Source of the DNA: Epiperipatus broadwayi
Taxonomy: Eukaryota; Onychophora; Udeonychophora; Euonychophora; Peripatidae
DNA length: 64,000 nucleotides
Assembly: GCA_028023455.1 (NCBI GenBank)
Contig: JAQFVV010000032.1
Location: 374,001-438,000 of the forward strand
Direction: 5' to 3'
In this document: piece by piece, positions 34,396-49,369 of the stretch
Numbering within the stretch: position 1 is the stretch's first letter
How the letters are laid out: every line of letters starts with the position of its first letter
Notes under the pieces: generated by a model
What the model was told of the DNA's origin: nothing
Databases searched by the model: none
Seen by the model: only the letters and a program-made list of their open reading frames with translations
Translations under genes and position numbers: made by a program

Positions 34396-34504
34396 AAGAT
34401 ATTTTATCACAGGAAAATTACTATTATAACTAAGCTAATTGTATATAAAGCTGTTGTAAAACTTAGACACCTTGTTGGCATAATATCAAAGTATTAGAAA
34501 AGTT

Positions 34505-34870
34505 TCATTTAAGAATGGTGGGTTTAAAAATGCAATGGCAAGATCATAAAACCAGTCAATGTTTTTTAGCATGCTGGTTTATTATTGGGTCCACTATTGT
34601 AAAATCATACCTTTGTTGGATTAGACATGTAAAACAAATAATCAATGGAAAACTTTCTAAAAGGGTGTTTTATGGTCAGTTTGAGCATGATTCATGGGAG
34701 AAATAGATAAGTCTATGATATAAGAATTGCCTTAAAGATGTCCTAAAGAAGTGCAATGTTAATTGGTTTAAGTGAAAAGTGGAGAGCTACAATTAGACAT
34801 GGTGTTGAAATACTTCAGAAAGAAGTTTCTGCTGAAGTAGATAAAAGTCAGCATCATAAAATATCAAATA
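34505..34870 (+). pseudogene. RTE-like ORF C-terminus of a second family (copy F)
   Basis: The plus frame gives CWIRHVKQIINGKLSKRVFYGQ and, after a stop, YKNCLKDVLKKCNVNWFK. This is the pattern of the C-terminal region in a different RTE-like lineage (W.gHv.R....lpk...yGel, then KD.lK..LKkCni). It does not match the C-terminus of copies B, C or G. Only this tail is present. Confidence 0.55.
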
Positions 34871-35014
34871 AACAGAAAATTGGGCCGGCATGAATTATGT
34901 GTGATTGAATTTGTGGCTTACAAATTGGTTTATATAGTCATCACAAAGTTCATTTCTAGAGTATTTTTCTCTCTTTTTTTTCTTTTTTTTTTGGATTTGA
35001 AATGATGATGCTTG

Positions 35015-37280
<2,266 letters not shown>

Positions 37281-37324
37281 TACTATTATTCATTGGTCTT
37301 TTCTATAATTTTTCTCACTACTTA

Positions 37325-37680
37325 AATATGATCCATTTTGCTATAATCATTTTTGAAACCAACTCGTAGTTTTAGTTAGTTAGAATTTGTTTTCGATGAA
37401 TTGTAATTATCTTGGTAAAAATTTTGTAAAAAAAACAGATAGAAGATTAATATGTCTGTAATGCTTAATACTTAATCTGCATATCATTATTGTGTAGTCT
37501 TCAGACTACAATTTTTCCAATAATTGTTCTATTTGTTCACTTGTTTCTTTTAAAATGTTATTAATACTTTTATTATTTCTTCAATTTTTTTGTCTTCATA
37601 GATTTAATTACTTGTTTAATTTTTGATTGAACATACTTGACAATTAAGAAGATATAGTAATTATAGCGGATAGTTTTTTG
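37325..37680 (-). pseudogene. RTE-type LINE fragment (copy B'), head-to-head with copy B
   Basis: The DNA matches the minus-strand RT region of copy C at about 48395-48760, including GATGAATTGTAATTATCTT and the following AAAATTTTGTA. It ends about 10-20 bp before the 5' leader of plus-strand copy B. Confidence 0.6.
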
Positions 37681-37689
37681 TTATTTATT

Positions 37690-40600
37690 ATTATGTAATA
37701 AAATAAGCTTCTTTGATTCTTCTTTGGGGCTTTAAAGAAACCAAGCAGGACAAATTCCTAATATCCATTTGTTACATTCTTGTTAATGCAACTATCATTA
37801 CTATATTACTATTAATATATCATTCAAACATTGATGGGCTGCTAGGCAACATACATAAGAGAGTATGGGGAGTCTATTGGTTTTTTTATCTCGGAGTTTC
37901 AGATCAAGAAACTTATAGTTTTCTCCTCAATTGTCTATTAGTTCTTTACTGAAATAGTTGTTGCATTTTCTTAAAAGCAGAATAATGTGTATTTGAATGA
38001 CATTTGTAAAAAAGATGTTTATAATCATGATAGGCAATACTTTATTATGTCATTTATTTTCAGAAGACTGCAATGGTGCCAGCCAAGACAGTGCTTAATG
38101 ACCAAAAATTGAGTATTCTAAGAGTCTCCTAACTGTGAATCCCAGATTGATAATCTTTTATTTAAATACCTACAATTGTATATCACTTTTAAGTGAGGAA
38201 AGATTGCATAAACTAGAATAACTGTTTAATACTAAATAGGATATATTGTTGGACTTTGTGAAATTTAAAGAAAATATTAAAGTGGACATGTACTATACTA
38301 CAAAGGCACAAGCATTGGAAGCAAAAATGGAGGATTCATTATAAATAAAAAATGGAAACATTGACATTATAACAATGGATGGCAAATTAGAGAGAGTGAA
38401 GAAGATTCATTATTTATCTTTAATGAAAGATATTAAATGCCTATAATTCAGATTTATGCCAAATATTTAGTGTGACAAAGAAGTAGAAGATTTTGTATTT
38501 GGATATATAAAATGATTTCCAGTAAACACAATAGCATTTTAAAATTGTTGTAGGAGACTGAAAATCTGAAGTGTCATGTGTAAATTTGGTTATAGTAATA
38601 TAAATGAGATTAGGACATACAACTGTAAAGTTCAGAGAAAAAGAAAACTATGTATTATAAATTTCTTTTTTGAGAAAATGGTAAATGGAAATGGAAGCGT
38701 CCAAATGAAGATACAGCAGAATTGGATTATATTTTTAGTGATAGAAAATATGTATTTCAAGATTGTAATGCTCTTAATAAATTCACCAATGGAAATGATA
38801 GTCAACTAATCAGTTGTATGATACATATTACTATGATGTAAAAAGATCAAGATTATTTGGAGAACAATATTTATAGTAGATATTCTTAATTTTCAAAAAT
38901 ATTTCACTGAATTTAAATTTGCAATTTTTTTTAAAATATTAACATTATTTTGAAAATGGTTAAGATTTCACTAAAATATTTAATAAGATAATTGATACAC
39001 TATTAAAAACTGTAACAAAAATATCTGGTACAATTTACTAGTAATTTTTCTAATGAGATAATACTATATGTAAAAAAAAAAAGATATATAAAAATAGATA
39101 AAAATGTTTCATTAAGAAGAATTGAATATATAGAATTTGATAAAATGATACAAAAAAAATAATATTATATAAAAATATAATTGTGAATTAACAATGAAAT
39201 CTATAAAAGTTAATAAAATCTCAAAAGTGTAAAACAAAAAGAAAGTTATTTCTGCAATAAGAAGAAAAGATGAAATTATTACTAAACAGAGAAATTGCAT
39301 CATGAAATATGTGTAATTCTATAAAGAGTAATACAGTAATAAAGAAACTATATATATATTGAGCATTAAATCACCACACATGGTTATGAAATCCAGTACC
39401 GCCCTCTGTGCACTAATATGTAAATACATTAGAGTTCGTATTTCAAAATAGCCAGCTCAAAACGATACCGCTTTGAACTGTCTGCTATAAGATGTTATAT
39501 ATTGAAATACGAACAAACTCAAATAAAGAACTTGAAATTTTAGCAAACTTTGGATGTTGACCGATTAAAAAAAAACAAGCTGGATTTAAAAGTGGCTTAT
39601 CATAGTGATTCACATCAAAAATATTGAGAGAAGTTATAGAAAAAAAACAATAATTAAAAGAGGCAAAACTCTCTATACATAATCCCACTCAGTGCAAGCC
39701 AGAGTAATCAATGGATGCACTGAGTGGCAATATACATAGAGAGTTTTGCGTGTTTTAATAACAGTTATAAGCAAGCATAAGAAATGGTGATCATGTGATG
39801 TGTATTGGCTTAAACAATCAATAAATATGAGTTGTCATTATACTGTGGATTTGTAAATTATGAATAGGCATTTGATTCTATATGTATTTCTACAGTGATT
39901 AAGGCATTTTATACATGAGAATATAGATTCAGAACATTATTGTATTCTGAAGAATATTTATACAAAATAGAATAGCAATAATTCGATTACACAGTGATAC
40001 TAAGAAGATAAAAATTTATAAGAATGTACAGCAGGGTGATTCCATATCTCCAAACTTTTTACAGCAGTTTTACAAGATTTTTTTTGTAGATTAAAAAAGA
40101 AGTACAAGTAAATCTAGATTATTTAATTCATCTAGATTTTGTTGACAATGTGTTTGTTTTTACAAATAATGTTTCAGTGCTTCAGGAAATTTTGTAAAAT
40201 TTACCAGATAAAAGCAAAATAAAAATAAAATAAAGACAGATAATGATGAATTAAAGGAAGTTAACATCTACAAATACCTTGATCAAATTATTAATACAGA
40301 TGGAAACATAATGGATAAAATAAATCATAGAATTAAACTTGATTGGAGTGTTTTTGGTAAAAATAACTATATATTAAAAGAAAATATGACTAGGTGTCTG
40401 AAAAAAGTTTTTAATAAATATGTTTTACCAGTTTTTACTTATGGATCTGAGATTTCAATGCACATCAAAACAGAGAGTTGAAACGCCTCAATAAAATATG
40501 GAGAGATTTATATTAGGAGTATTAAGAAGAGATTGAAAATGAAATATGAGAAAACAAGGTGGTCTTATTGACATCATTAAAACAATTAAGAGACTAAAAT

Positions 40601-40795
40601 GCTAGAAGGGATGATAGTAATGGATTCAAAAATATAAAAGACTGAAAAAAACAACATATGAGATGAAGGCTGAAATAAGGTGTGTTGAAGAGAAAAGGGA
40701 CTAAAAATCAGAGTGACTGGATTAAATACTTGGAGAAACTTTTATACTGCAGTGGATAAATAATGGTTGATAATTGTGAGATGATGAATTCATTG
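37690..40795 (+). pseudogene. RTE-type LINE, copy B, near full length, dead
   Basis: The 5' leader (37700-38100, matching 49380-49650) is followed by endonuclease remnants (about 38250-38900), linker, RT remnants and the 3' part. RT signs include the FADD site decayed to FVDNV near 40140, YKYLDQIINTDGNIMDKINH near 40270-40340 and the C-terminal block near 40480-40770. It is interrupted by an HH-R1 piece at 39668-39815. Many frameshifts and stops. Confidence 0.7.
39668..39815. repeat. HH-R1 fragment, small palindrome
   Basis: GCAAAACTCTCTATACATA on the left mirrors TATACATAGAGAGTTTTGC at about 39730-39748. Downstream DNA to 39815 matches 14335-14400 of the HH-R1 element. The hammerhead itself is absent. 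It sits inside RTE copy B. Confidence 0.6.
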
Positions 40796-40859
40796 TAGAA
40801 CTCTTCCATATATTTTATAATGTTATCTCTTTTTACTAATAGCTCTATCATGTCATCTA

Positions 40860-42090
40860 ATTGTTGAAACAACTATTTTATATCTTTTATATTTGTGAGT
40901 CTTTTATTTTTTTATAACTCTCCTAGCTATTTCCCAATTTTATCTTCTTTATATAATTTTACAAAACTCTAGATAATCACATTTTCTAAATGGACTCTTT
41001 AAAAAAAAAACATTTAATATTTCTTTTCTTCATCTTCGTAGTCTTGGTAGAAAATTTACTGAAAAGTACTGCTTTTTTCTATAAATTGTTTTACTTACAG
41101 TCCTTAATGGTTTGTCAGTTATTATCACATTGATTTGAATCAGACATATTTTCAAATTTTGTTATTATTTTAAAATGATTTCCATGTTTTAATTTAAATA
41201 CATAAAATATTTATTAAAGCTAGCAATATCACTGTTAGTTTATGTCTTTCTATTTTTACGTTAATGCATATCTAATACCTCACTAATCTGTGATTACTTC
41301 CTATATTGGATCTATTCAGAACATTGCAATCTTCAAATGCATATTTCTATTAATCAAAATATAATCTAATTCTTCTGTACCTTCATTTTGGTGCTTCCAA
41401 GTTCATTTTCTTTTACTATTTTTTACAAAGAAATAATTCATAATATATAGTTTTTTTTGTTTTTCTGCAAATTTCACAAATTTCTGTCTTCTCTCATTTC
41501 TCTTTCCATAGTGCATTTTAACCACAGTAGTTTTGTCTTTCAATCATATATTAATTCTAGCATTAAAGTCTCCCATGTCAATTTTTAAATGTTGTTTGGC
41601 CTGAATAAAAGCATTTTGTTTATTATATAAAAATCTTCTATTTCTTTGTCACAATAAAAACTTGTTAAGCAAAAATCTGATTTATTTATATTGGAATCTT
41701 CTATTAATTTGAATAACTAATCTTGCCATTTTTTCTGATATATGATCACTCTTACAATTTCGTTCAGGTTTTTTTTATTTATAATGAATCCCATTTCATT
41801 TGTCGATGTTCACTTTTTAAATCAATTGTCTCATCATCTTTTCTTCTAACATCATCAAGTCCAACAAAGTTCTATTTAGAAATAAATACTTCTTTTCCAA
41901 CTTTTTAAAATCTTTCTTCACTTGAATGTACCTAAATAAAAAGTCATCACTGGGTGGCAATCTAGGTTCACAATCAGAGAAATCGTATTAGCCTTCACTT
42001 TCAGCCACCAAATGCTAACTCAGCTAAAGAATTTAAATCCTCTAGGAGTAAAAGCCATAATTATGTTCTGTCTTTGATGGTTGTAAATTT
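40860..42090 (-). pseudogene. RTE-type LINE 5' half, copy D
   Basis: The minus strand from 42090 reads the 5' leader (TTTGGTGGCTGAAAGTG near 41990). Endonuclease remnants follow: AFIQAKQHLKIDMGDFNARI (near 41550-41610), QNEGTEELDYIL (near 41380), a decayed SDHRLVR-like end near 41300, and part of the linker. The RT is missing. It converges tail-to-tail with copy B. Confidence 0.65.
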
Positions 42091-42351
42091 TAATTAAAAA
42101 ATAGCATTCACACACACATTTAATCTGCTTTCAAAAAACTCATTTGATATTTGAATCAAGAACTGTTGGGCAATCATGGTTTATTGAAATTAATTGAGTC
42201 AAGTATACTTTCAATGCTTGTAAACATTATATTTATGATTACTCTGTTGAAAAGACACATTTTATATGATGCATAGATGTCCAAAGTATAATTGTCTCAA
42301 TTAATTCCAATAAAACATATACAAACTGTGTTTTGGCACTTGACAGAGTGT

Positions 42352-42354
<3 letters not shown>
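42091..42354. other. Unassigned AT-rich sequence
   Basis: No recognisable element. Confidence 0.4.

Positions 42355-42427
<73 letters not shown>
42355..42427. repeat. (TA)n microsatellite
   Basis: Pure TA tract; a short inverted pair AGTCACACTC/GAGTGTGACT lies to its right at about 42434 and 42520. Confidence 0.95.
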
Positions 42428-42431
<4 letters not shown>

Positions 42432-42599
42432 CCAGTCACACTCAAATTTTAGCACTGTACTGAAAAGAAAATCCTTTCAGTGTAATGGTAAAATTTTAGT
42501 TTTCTTTATTTAAAGGGGAGTGTGACTAAAATCATATAGCTATGTGGCATTTCAAATATTTTATAATGAGTTTAGTTAGTGCTATGCATTGCTTCTCTT

Positions 42600-42925
42600 T
42601 CATTCATATATATATTAGAGGGGATTTGAATCCTGACTTTCAAGATTTCTTTAGTCATCTACTCTATTTTATGCAACTGATACACATGGCCACATAAATG
42701 TGAAAAAGATAAGTGAGCTCTAATATACATATTTCATGCTGAACCAGTATTCATCCATTGGTCTGGCTGTTCTGCCACACATATATATAATCAGTGCTTG
42801 GTTTATATTAAGATATCCAGTCTTAAAACTTTAATGAACAGGCTTCAATCTTCTCCACTCTCCAACTCTTCAACCATCCATATCATTGAAAATCTGATGA
42901 TGGTATATTCAAAGCTCTTGTTTTG
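42600..42925 (-). mobile_element. HH-A ribozyme repeat, single unit with broken hammerhead
   Basis: On the minus strand the unit matches 1.15-1.45 kb. It includes the TTGAAGAGTTGGAGAGTGG-like block (near 42850-42890) and the hammerhead at about 42712-42770. There the core reads ATGGATGA instead of CTGATGA, while helix II (ATACTG/CAGCAT, GTT loop), GAAA and ATATGTAT are kept. The 3' end has a GGATTTGAATCC block (42618-42629). An (TA)n tract abuts the 5' side. Confidence 0.65.
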
Positions 42926-42927
42926 TT

Positions 42928-42930
<3 letters not shown>

Positions 42931-43006
<76 letters not shown>
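42931..43006. repeat. (TA)n microsatellite
   Basis: Pure TA tract next to the HH-A unit. Confidence 0.95.
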
Positions 43007-43009
<3 letters not shown>

Positions 43010-44591
43010 ACCAAGCCAAAACTCCCCTGCGGATTTCCTAATCCTAATCTTGCACTGAGCATGAAGTGAACAAGATTTAACAGGAAAAGAAATGGATACC
43101 AATTTAGCCGATTGTCTGTACTCATGTATATTGGTACTTCCAGCTAAACTGATAGAAAGAGTGGATTGACAGGACTCTTCCAGTTAAAAACACCCTTTAG
43201 TTAATATCTTATTTGAATGCCCGAATATTTAGAACAATGGCAAGTACCCACCTTTGAAAGATCTATTTACAAAATAGACTTTTGCGCACCACTTCTAGAA
43301 AAGAATAAAAATGAATGTTTCCCCCTCCCAGAAGGGTGTGCAATACCATATGTCCATCAAAGCATGAGAATAAGATTTAACACCCCAGTAGAGTGATATC
43401 CCTTGTGGCTAGCTCAGTCACTCTACATCTAGGGTCTTCCAATGGGTAAGTTAAATGATTATTACAGGTACGTGGTTGATAAGGAAAGAATACATTTTTA
43501 TCAATATAAATAATAATACGAAAACGAAACAAGTTTAATATTATGATTAAATATTTATTTAATCCCAAATACCCACCACCGTTTCATACTAATGATGATA
43601 TCATAAAAAAAAAAATACTAAATAATTACTGTTCACAAACCCATATATATATATATTTGAGGCATTGAAATAGATAAAATACAATTTTAAATAAGAAAAA
43701 TAATAAATCTCTAAAGCTATTTACAATGTTTATAAGTAATGGAAGTGGTCTGAGCTCCTTTTACCCAGTAGAAATAAATTTTACTTTGTGTGATTTGATA
43801 TACAGATATGAGATTTTCGATCATACAGGCATACGCTTTTACTGATGACTTTAAAACCTTTTTATTGATAGCAAATATAATAATAAAAAGAACTATGCAT
43901 ACGTATATTTGCATTATGAAATATTTCGCTAATTTCATATTTTTTAACATGTCAATAAGGTTGCGTTAGTTCAGATACTATATAGTACGCAACATGAGGT
44001 ACTGTATTTATTTCTTTTTTCTATAGATAAATTCCTATACATGTATATACGTGCAGCACAATTATACACTTATTACTATTTAAATATAAAGTTATTAGAG
44101 AACTTTCTTACAGGGAAGCTATAATAGATCAATCCCTTCTTACATGCACCATGAGGTGCAGCAGTGACAAAAAAATAACTTAAAAAGGATATACGGTTAA
44201 ATACATTTTTAGATATTCAACATGAGATATCGTATTTACCGAATATTATAAGCATATGTACGCATATATATATATATAGATGTGTGTGTGTGTATATTTA
44301 TATATGATGAATTTCAGGAGTAACAACAAGAGCAAAACGAATAGCAACAAAAAAAAAAGAATCTCATTGCAACCTTTGTTGAAATACTAGAATTTGAAAT
44401 AGAAAAATTGACTCAAAAGATTTAAGTAAAAGCTTTATCATTTATGGCCGTAATAACCATAAATTCAATATACATATGCGAGAGACAACTCTCTCTTTTT
44501 TAAATGATTAATAATAATAATAAACAATGATATATTTAATTGGAAATATCAAAGTTAATTATTTCAATATTAATAAAATATCTTAAAATAA
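43007..44591. other. Unassigned, moderately AT-rich sequence
   Basis: No recognisable element. The part at 43010-43460 is less AT-rich than its surroundings and may be an unidentified interspersed repeat; short TA and TG runs lie near 43644-43655 and 44264-44292. Confidence 0.35.
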
Positions 44592-44840
44592 ATTTATGTC
44601 GGCGTCTTCATTTTTCTCCTATGGGCTCTGAGTGGGCTTCAAGTCAACTGGTTGTGTGGTGAGGATTTCATCTATTTAGGCACAGGCAAGGCGAACATTG
44701 TGGGCGGCTGGAACTGGCATGGTCACATCTTGGTGGCTTGGGACAGAGAAAGGGCAGTCCACTGGCTGGTTGTCTACCCCATGGTCATTTTACTGGACTC
44801 CCTGGTAGATTGCTTCATATTTTCCTCTGTATGTATATGA
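44592..44840 (+). other. GC-richer open frame of unknown identity
   Basis: A frame of about 82 codons opens after a stop at 44589-44591 and ends at TGA 44838-44840; the first ATG is at 44652 (62 codons). Base composition is near 50 percent GC for about 230 bp in very AT-rich surroundings, and the other frames have stops. The peptide is hydrophobic and tryptophan-rich (IVGGWNWHGHILVAW, then HWLVVYPMVILLDSLVD). No family is recognised and no splice signals can be assigned with confidence. It could be a host exon or an old transposon remnant. Confidence 0.3.
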
Positions 44841-45642
44841 TAATATTTTTTATCAAATGTTCATTTGCTATTTTGACTGGTTCATTAAATCTTTAAGAAA
44901 TCATTAGTTCTTAAAAGAACTGTATAATCGATTTCTTAGAAAGTGTCAGCAGTAATATTGTTCATAAATTAATCTCTAAGTAGCTGGTTTCTTGGAGAAT
45001 TCTGAAGCCAAAGTAGTGTATGACTTGCCCAGAATGACTGCCAAAGAAAGAATGAATCCCACAGCACTATCAATCCCACTCCTAAGAAAACAATTCAGAT
45101 ATCCCTCTGAGAAGAATGAATCAGCCAATCCTTTTAATTTAGCTTATCACTTAGATTATAAACATTCCTTTATATTTTTTCAATTAAATTCTACATTTTA
45201 AGTTTGACATAATGGTTTCCATCTTGAATGCCCAGACCACTTGATTACAGCTATTATTATTCAAAAGAATTTCTACTTTATATGCAAAAAAAAATAACAT
45301 TTTAATTATAGCATTATCAAACATTTTGCTTTTGATCAGATTTTTGCAAAAGCAATTAACATTCTTTGCTTATGGAATAAAATTACAATCTTTAGAAAAG
45401 TAATTAACAAAAATATACAAGTATGTTGGAAAATAAAAAAAGCAACTACATATAATGACATATAAAAAATATACAAAAAAGGAAAAGCACATGAGTTTAT
45501 TATACAATATTTTGTATGTCAATTTCATATTACTTTAAATTGGTGTGTGGGGGTATTTTAATGCTCAGACCGAACTTCCATTATTAATATAACACATTTA
45601 TATATTTGTTGTGCTTAATACATACTTTGTGCAAGGCCATTT
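44841..45642. other. Unassigned AT-rich sequence up to the gap
   Basis: A 69-codon frame at 44992-45201 (MENSEAKVVYDLPRMTAK...) is not recognised and could be chance or an exon fragment. Confidence 0.35.
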
Positions 45643-46142
45643 NNNNNNNNNNNNNNNNNNNNNNNNNNNNNNNNNNNNNNNNNNNNNNNNNNNNNNNNNN
45701 NNNNNNNNNNNNNNNNNNNNNNNNNNNNNNNNNNNNNNNNNNNNNNNNNNNNNNNNNNNNNNNNNNNNNNNNNNNNNNNNNNNNNNNNNNNNNNNNNNNN
45801 NNNNNNNNNNNNNNNNNNNNNNNNNNNNNNNNNNNNNNNNNNNNNNNNNNNNNNNNNNNNNNNNNNNNNNNNNNNNNNNNNNNNNNNNNNNNNNNNNNNN
45901 NNNNNNNNNNNNNNNNNNNNNNNNNNNNNNNNNNNNNNNNNNNNNNNNNNNNNNNNNNNNNNNNNNNNNNNNNNNNNNNNNNNNNNNNNNNNNNNNNNNN
46001 NNNNNNNNNNNNNNNNNNNNNNNNNNNNNNNNNNNNNNNNNNNNNNNNNNNNNNNNNNNNNNNNNNNNNNNNNNNNNNNNNNNNNNNNNNNNNNNNNNNN
46101 NNNNNNNNNNNNNNNNNNNNNNNNNNNNNNNNNNNNNNNNNN
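45643..46142. other. Assembly gap, 500 N
   Basis: Exactly 500 N, a conventional placeholder, so true length is unknown. It ends in (AT)n, which probably caused the gap. Confidence 0.99.

Positions 46143-46231
<89 letters not shown>
46143..46231. repeat. (AT)n microsatellite at gap edge
   Basis: Pure AT tract directly after the Ns. Confidence 0.95.
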
Positions 46232-46234
<3 letters not shown>

Positions 46235-47253
46235 AATGGAACATCCAATCAACCTAATGGCTGCATGGTAAATGTAATGAAATGTAATATATGTTTGAAA
46301 AGAGACAAAATCACCCTATTTATTTTGAGCTAATTGACATGAACAATTCACTTCCATTATAATGTATCTCAGGTTTGATTTATTACCCAAATCATTTCCA
46401 CAGTTAGACAAATGTAAAAATAAACCTGGATATTAAAGACCTATGATAAATAAATCTTAAACACTTTACTCTGAGGGGTAACTTCTTTGACAATTTGATT
46501 ATTCACTAAAATACAAGTTGGAAACAAAGATAATTTTGTTGAATGCAACCTATATTATAAACAAAGATTACATGACTTAATATTCCAATTAATGATGGCT
46601 TAAATGAAGGATTAACAAAACCAAATATCATTTAGTTGATTGTAAATCTACCAAACCAACTAATGACTTCTGCACTAAAATAAGAAAATAAAGATATTAA
46701 TAAATTTTAAATAAAAATACCAAGTCATTTCTTATAAAACAAATGATATATGTTTTATTTTAAATTGTAATTAAATTCATCTCAAACAGCTATAAATATA
46801 CGTGAACACATAAAACTGGTTTTACTTTTCAAGTTTCTATTTTAATTTAACATTAGTTAAAAGAAAAAGGTTTTCCAACAATTGACAAAGATTAGAATTC
46901 ATGTTCGCATAGAAATCATTCACTAATTATCATATATAGAAGTTTAATAAATAAAAAAAATGATAAAATGATAATAACGTGTTGAATTAATAATTTAATA
47001 CTATAGATGTGCTTCTCAAAGCTGGATCAAGTAATGGAACAATAACATAAGATCTCAAAAAAATGTTTCTCCAATATGCTATATATATATTTATTTGCTT
47101 CATTTACATTGGATCATACTTCTTTTTATACAGTGAGCACCAACTGCTTGTGCTTAATATTTATAAAAGGCTTTTATCATAGCAAGAAAATTCAACATCT
47201 CAATTCATAATTTTATTGATCTGTGCTTAATTAAATGATTACCATGAAATATA
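46232..47253. other. Unassigned AT-rich sequence
   Basis: No recognisable element or coding frame. Confidence 0.45.
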
Positions 47254-49350
47254 TCATCGTCATCATCAACCATTATTAATCCACTGCAGGATGAAGGTCT
47301 CCAAGTTTAATCCATATTTTCCTATCTTTAGCTTCTCTTCTCCACAACACCCCTATACACTTTCTTATTTCATCCACCCATTTCACATGTGGTTTCTTGA
47401 TGGGTCTTTTACAATCACTTGAAGTCCAGTTTAAAATTTCAATTGTTCATCTATTATCATATTATCTAGCAATATGTTCAGCACAATTTCACTTCAGTCT
47501 TTTAATGTTTTCAATGAGGTCAGTAACACCTGTTTGTTCTCTTACCAATACATTGCATTTTTGATCTCTTCTTGTTACTCTCAACATGCATCTCTCCATA
47601 CTTCTTTGAGTGGTCTAAAGTCTCTGCTCTTGTATTAATTGTCCAAATCACAGATCCATAAGTAAGAACAGACAAAACACATTTATTAAAAACCTTCCTT
47701 TTCAAACACATAGGCACATTTCCTTTTAGTACCCAGTTATTTCTATCAAAAGCACTCCAACCAAGTTTAATTCTATGATTAATTTCATCCATTATATTTC
47801 CATCTGCATTAATAATATGACCAAGGTGTTTGTAACTGTTAACTTATTCTAACTCATCATAATCAATCTTTACTTTCATATTTTGAGAAAATCTATTAAA
47901 CATTACTTTAGTCTTTTTAACATTTATCTTTAGTCCTACTTTCCTACTTTCATCTGATAACTCCTGGAACATTTCCTGCAGCTCTAAAGCATTATTTGCA
48001 AAAACAACTACATCATCTGCAAAATCTAAATAATTTAAATAATCTCCATTTACTTTTACTCCTTTAGCTTCCCATTTTAATCCACAAAATACTTCTTGCA
48101 ACACTGCTGAAAAAGTTTTGAAAATATGGAGTCACCCTGTCTTACACCCTTTTCAATGTTGATTTTCCTACTATCATTATGTAATCTAATTGTTGCTGTT
48201 GCGTTTTTATAAATATTTTTTTTAAAATATGACAATATCCTGGATCTACACCATGATGTTCTAATGCTTTAATCACTGAAGACTTGTTTATAGAATCAAA
48301 TGCCTTTTCATAATCTAGAAATCCTAAGCATAATGGCAACTCATATTCATTTGTCCTTTCTATAACTTCTCACAATACCTGGATATGATCTACTGTACTA
48401 AAACTACTTTTAAATCCAGCCTATTCTCTTGATTGGTGGAAATCCAGTGTTTTCTGTAGATGAGTTGTAATTATCTTAGTAAAAATTTTGTATAAAACTG
48501 ATAAAAGACTGATAGGTCTGTAATTTCTATTATCTTTTTATCACCTTTTTTAAATATTAATATTAATACTGTGATCTTCCAATAATCTGGTACATCTTTA
48601 TCATTTAGCCATTTGGTATATAACTTTACTAAAAAAAATTATATTTCTTCATCTGCTTCTTTTAATATATCAAATATAATTCCATCATAACTGGAGTCTT
48701 CCCTTTCTTCATAAATTTAATTGCATGTATCACTTCCTCATTCAAAATTCTGGGCAATTCAGAAGATATAATAGGTATAGGAGGCACTTGTTCTTTATTA
48801 CTATACAATTCTTGATAGAAGTCTTCTACATATTTCATGATGCCATCACTCTTTCTAGGAATAATGCCATCTTTTTTTCTTATTGTAGATATAAATTTCC
48901 TACCAATACCAAAATTTTGTTTTACACTCTTTAGACTTTTATTCTTTTCTACAGCTTTCCTTGCTAGTTCACAATTATACTTTCTTATATCATTTTCAAC
49001 TCTCTTCTGTACCATTTTACAAAATTTGAGATATTCAATCGTTTTAATGCATCATTGTTGTATATCCTCGTATTCCTTTTTTTCTTCATAAATTCTCTAG
49101 TCTCAGTAGAACTTTTATTAGTCAATTGCTGCTTTTTTTCTACCAGATATCTCTGTTGCAGTTTTTAAAAGTGTATCAGTTATTTTCTTATTAATTCCAC
49201 TCAAATCTGAATCATGTTTAAAATCTACTAACACTTGAAACCGATTTGTAAGTTCTAATTTAAATTGATTAGAATGCTTCTGAAAATTAGGAATATCAAC
49301 TGTAAATATTGTTTTCCTTAATAATTTTTGTCTCTATAGTTTTGCAGTAC
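47254..49350 (-). pseudogene. RTE-type LINE RT half, copy C
   Basis: Best-preserved RT of the family. From 49340 down come linker residues (TIFTVDIPNFQKHSNQ), LARKAVEKNKSLKSVKQNFGIGRKF (48662-49015), and FLDYEKAFDSINKSSVIKAL (48142-48339). Next are NYLDFADDVVVFANN with intact catalytic FADD (47844-48104), then MDEINHRIKLGWSAFDRNN and SVLTYGSVIW (47520-47792), and the C-terminal region to about 47300. The 3' end has CATCATCAACC and CCACTGCAGGATGAAGGTC, typical of RTE-like tails. Several frameshifts and stops break the frame. Confidence 0.82.
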
Positions 49351-49369
49351 CATGTATTCAGAATGGAGT

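Noticed and set aside
42239-43125. Frames with alternating Tyr-Ile residues across TA tracts (also 51965, 54632, 45584-46333)
   Set aside because: Products of (TA)n and of the N gap, not genes.
43410-43445. tRNA-like GTGGCTAGCTCAGT string
   Set aside because: An A-box match only; no cloverleaf and no B-box at the right distance.
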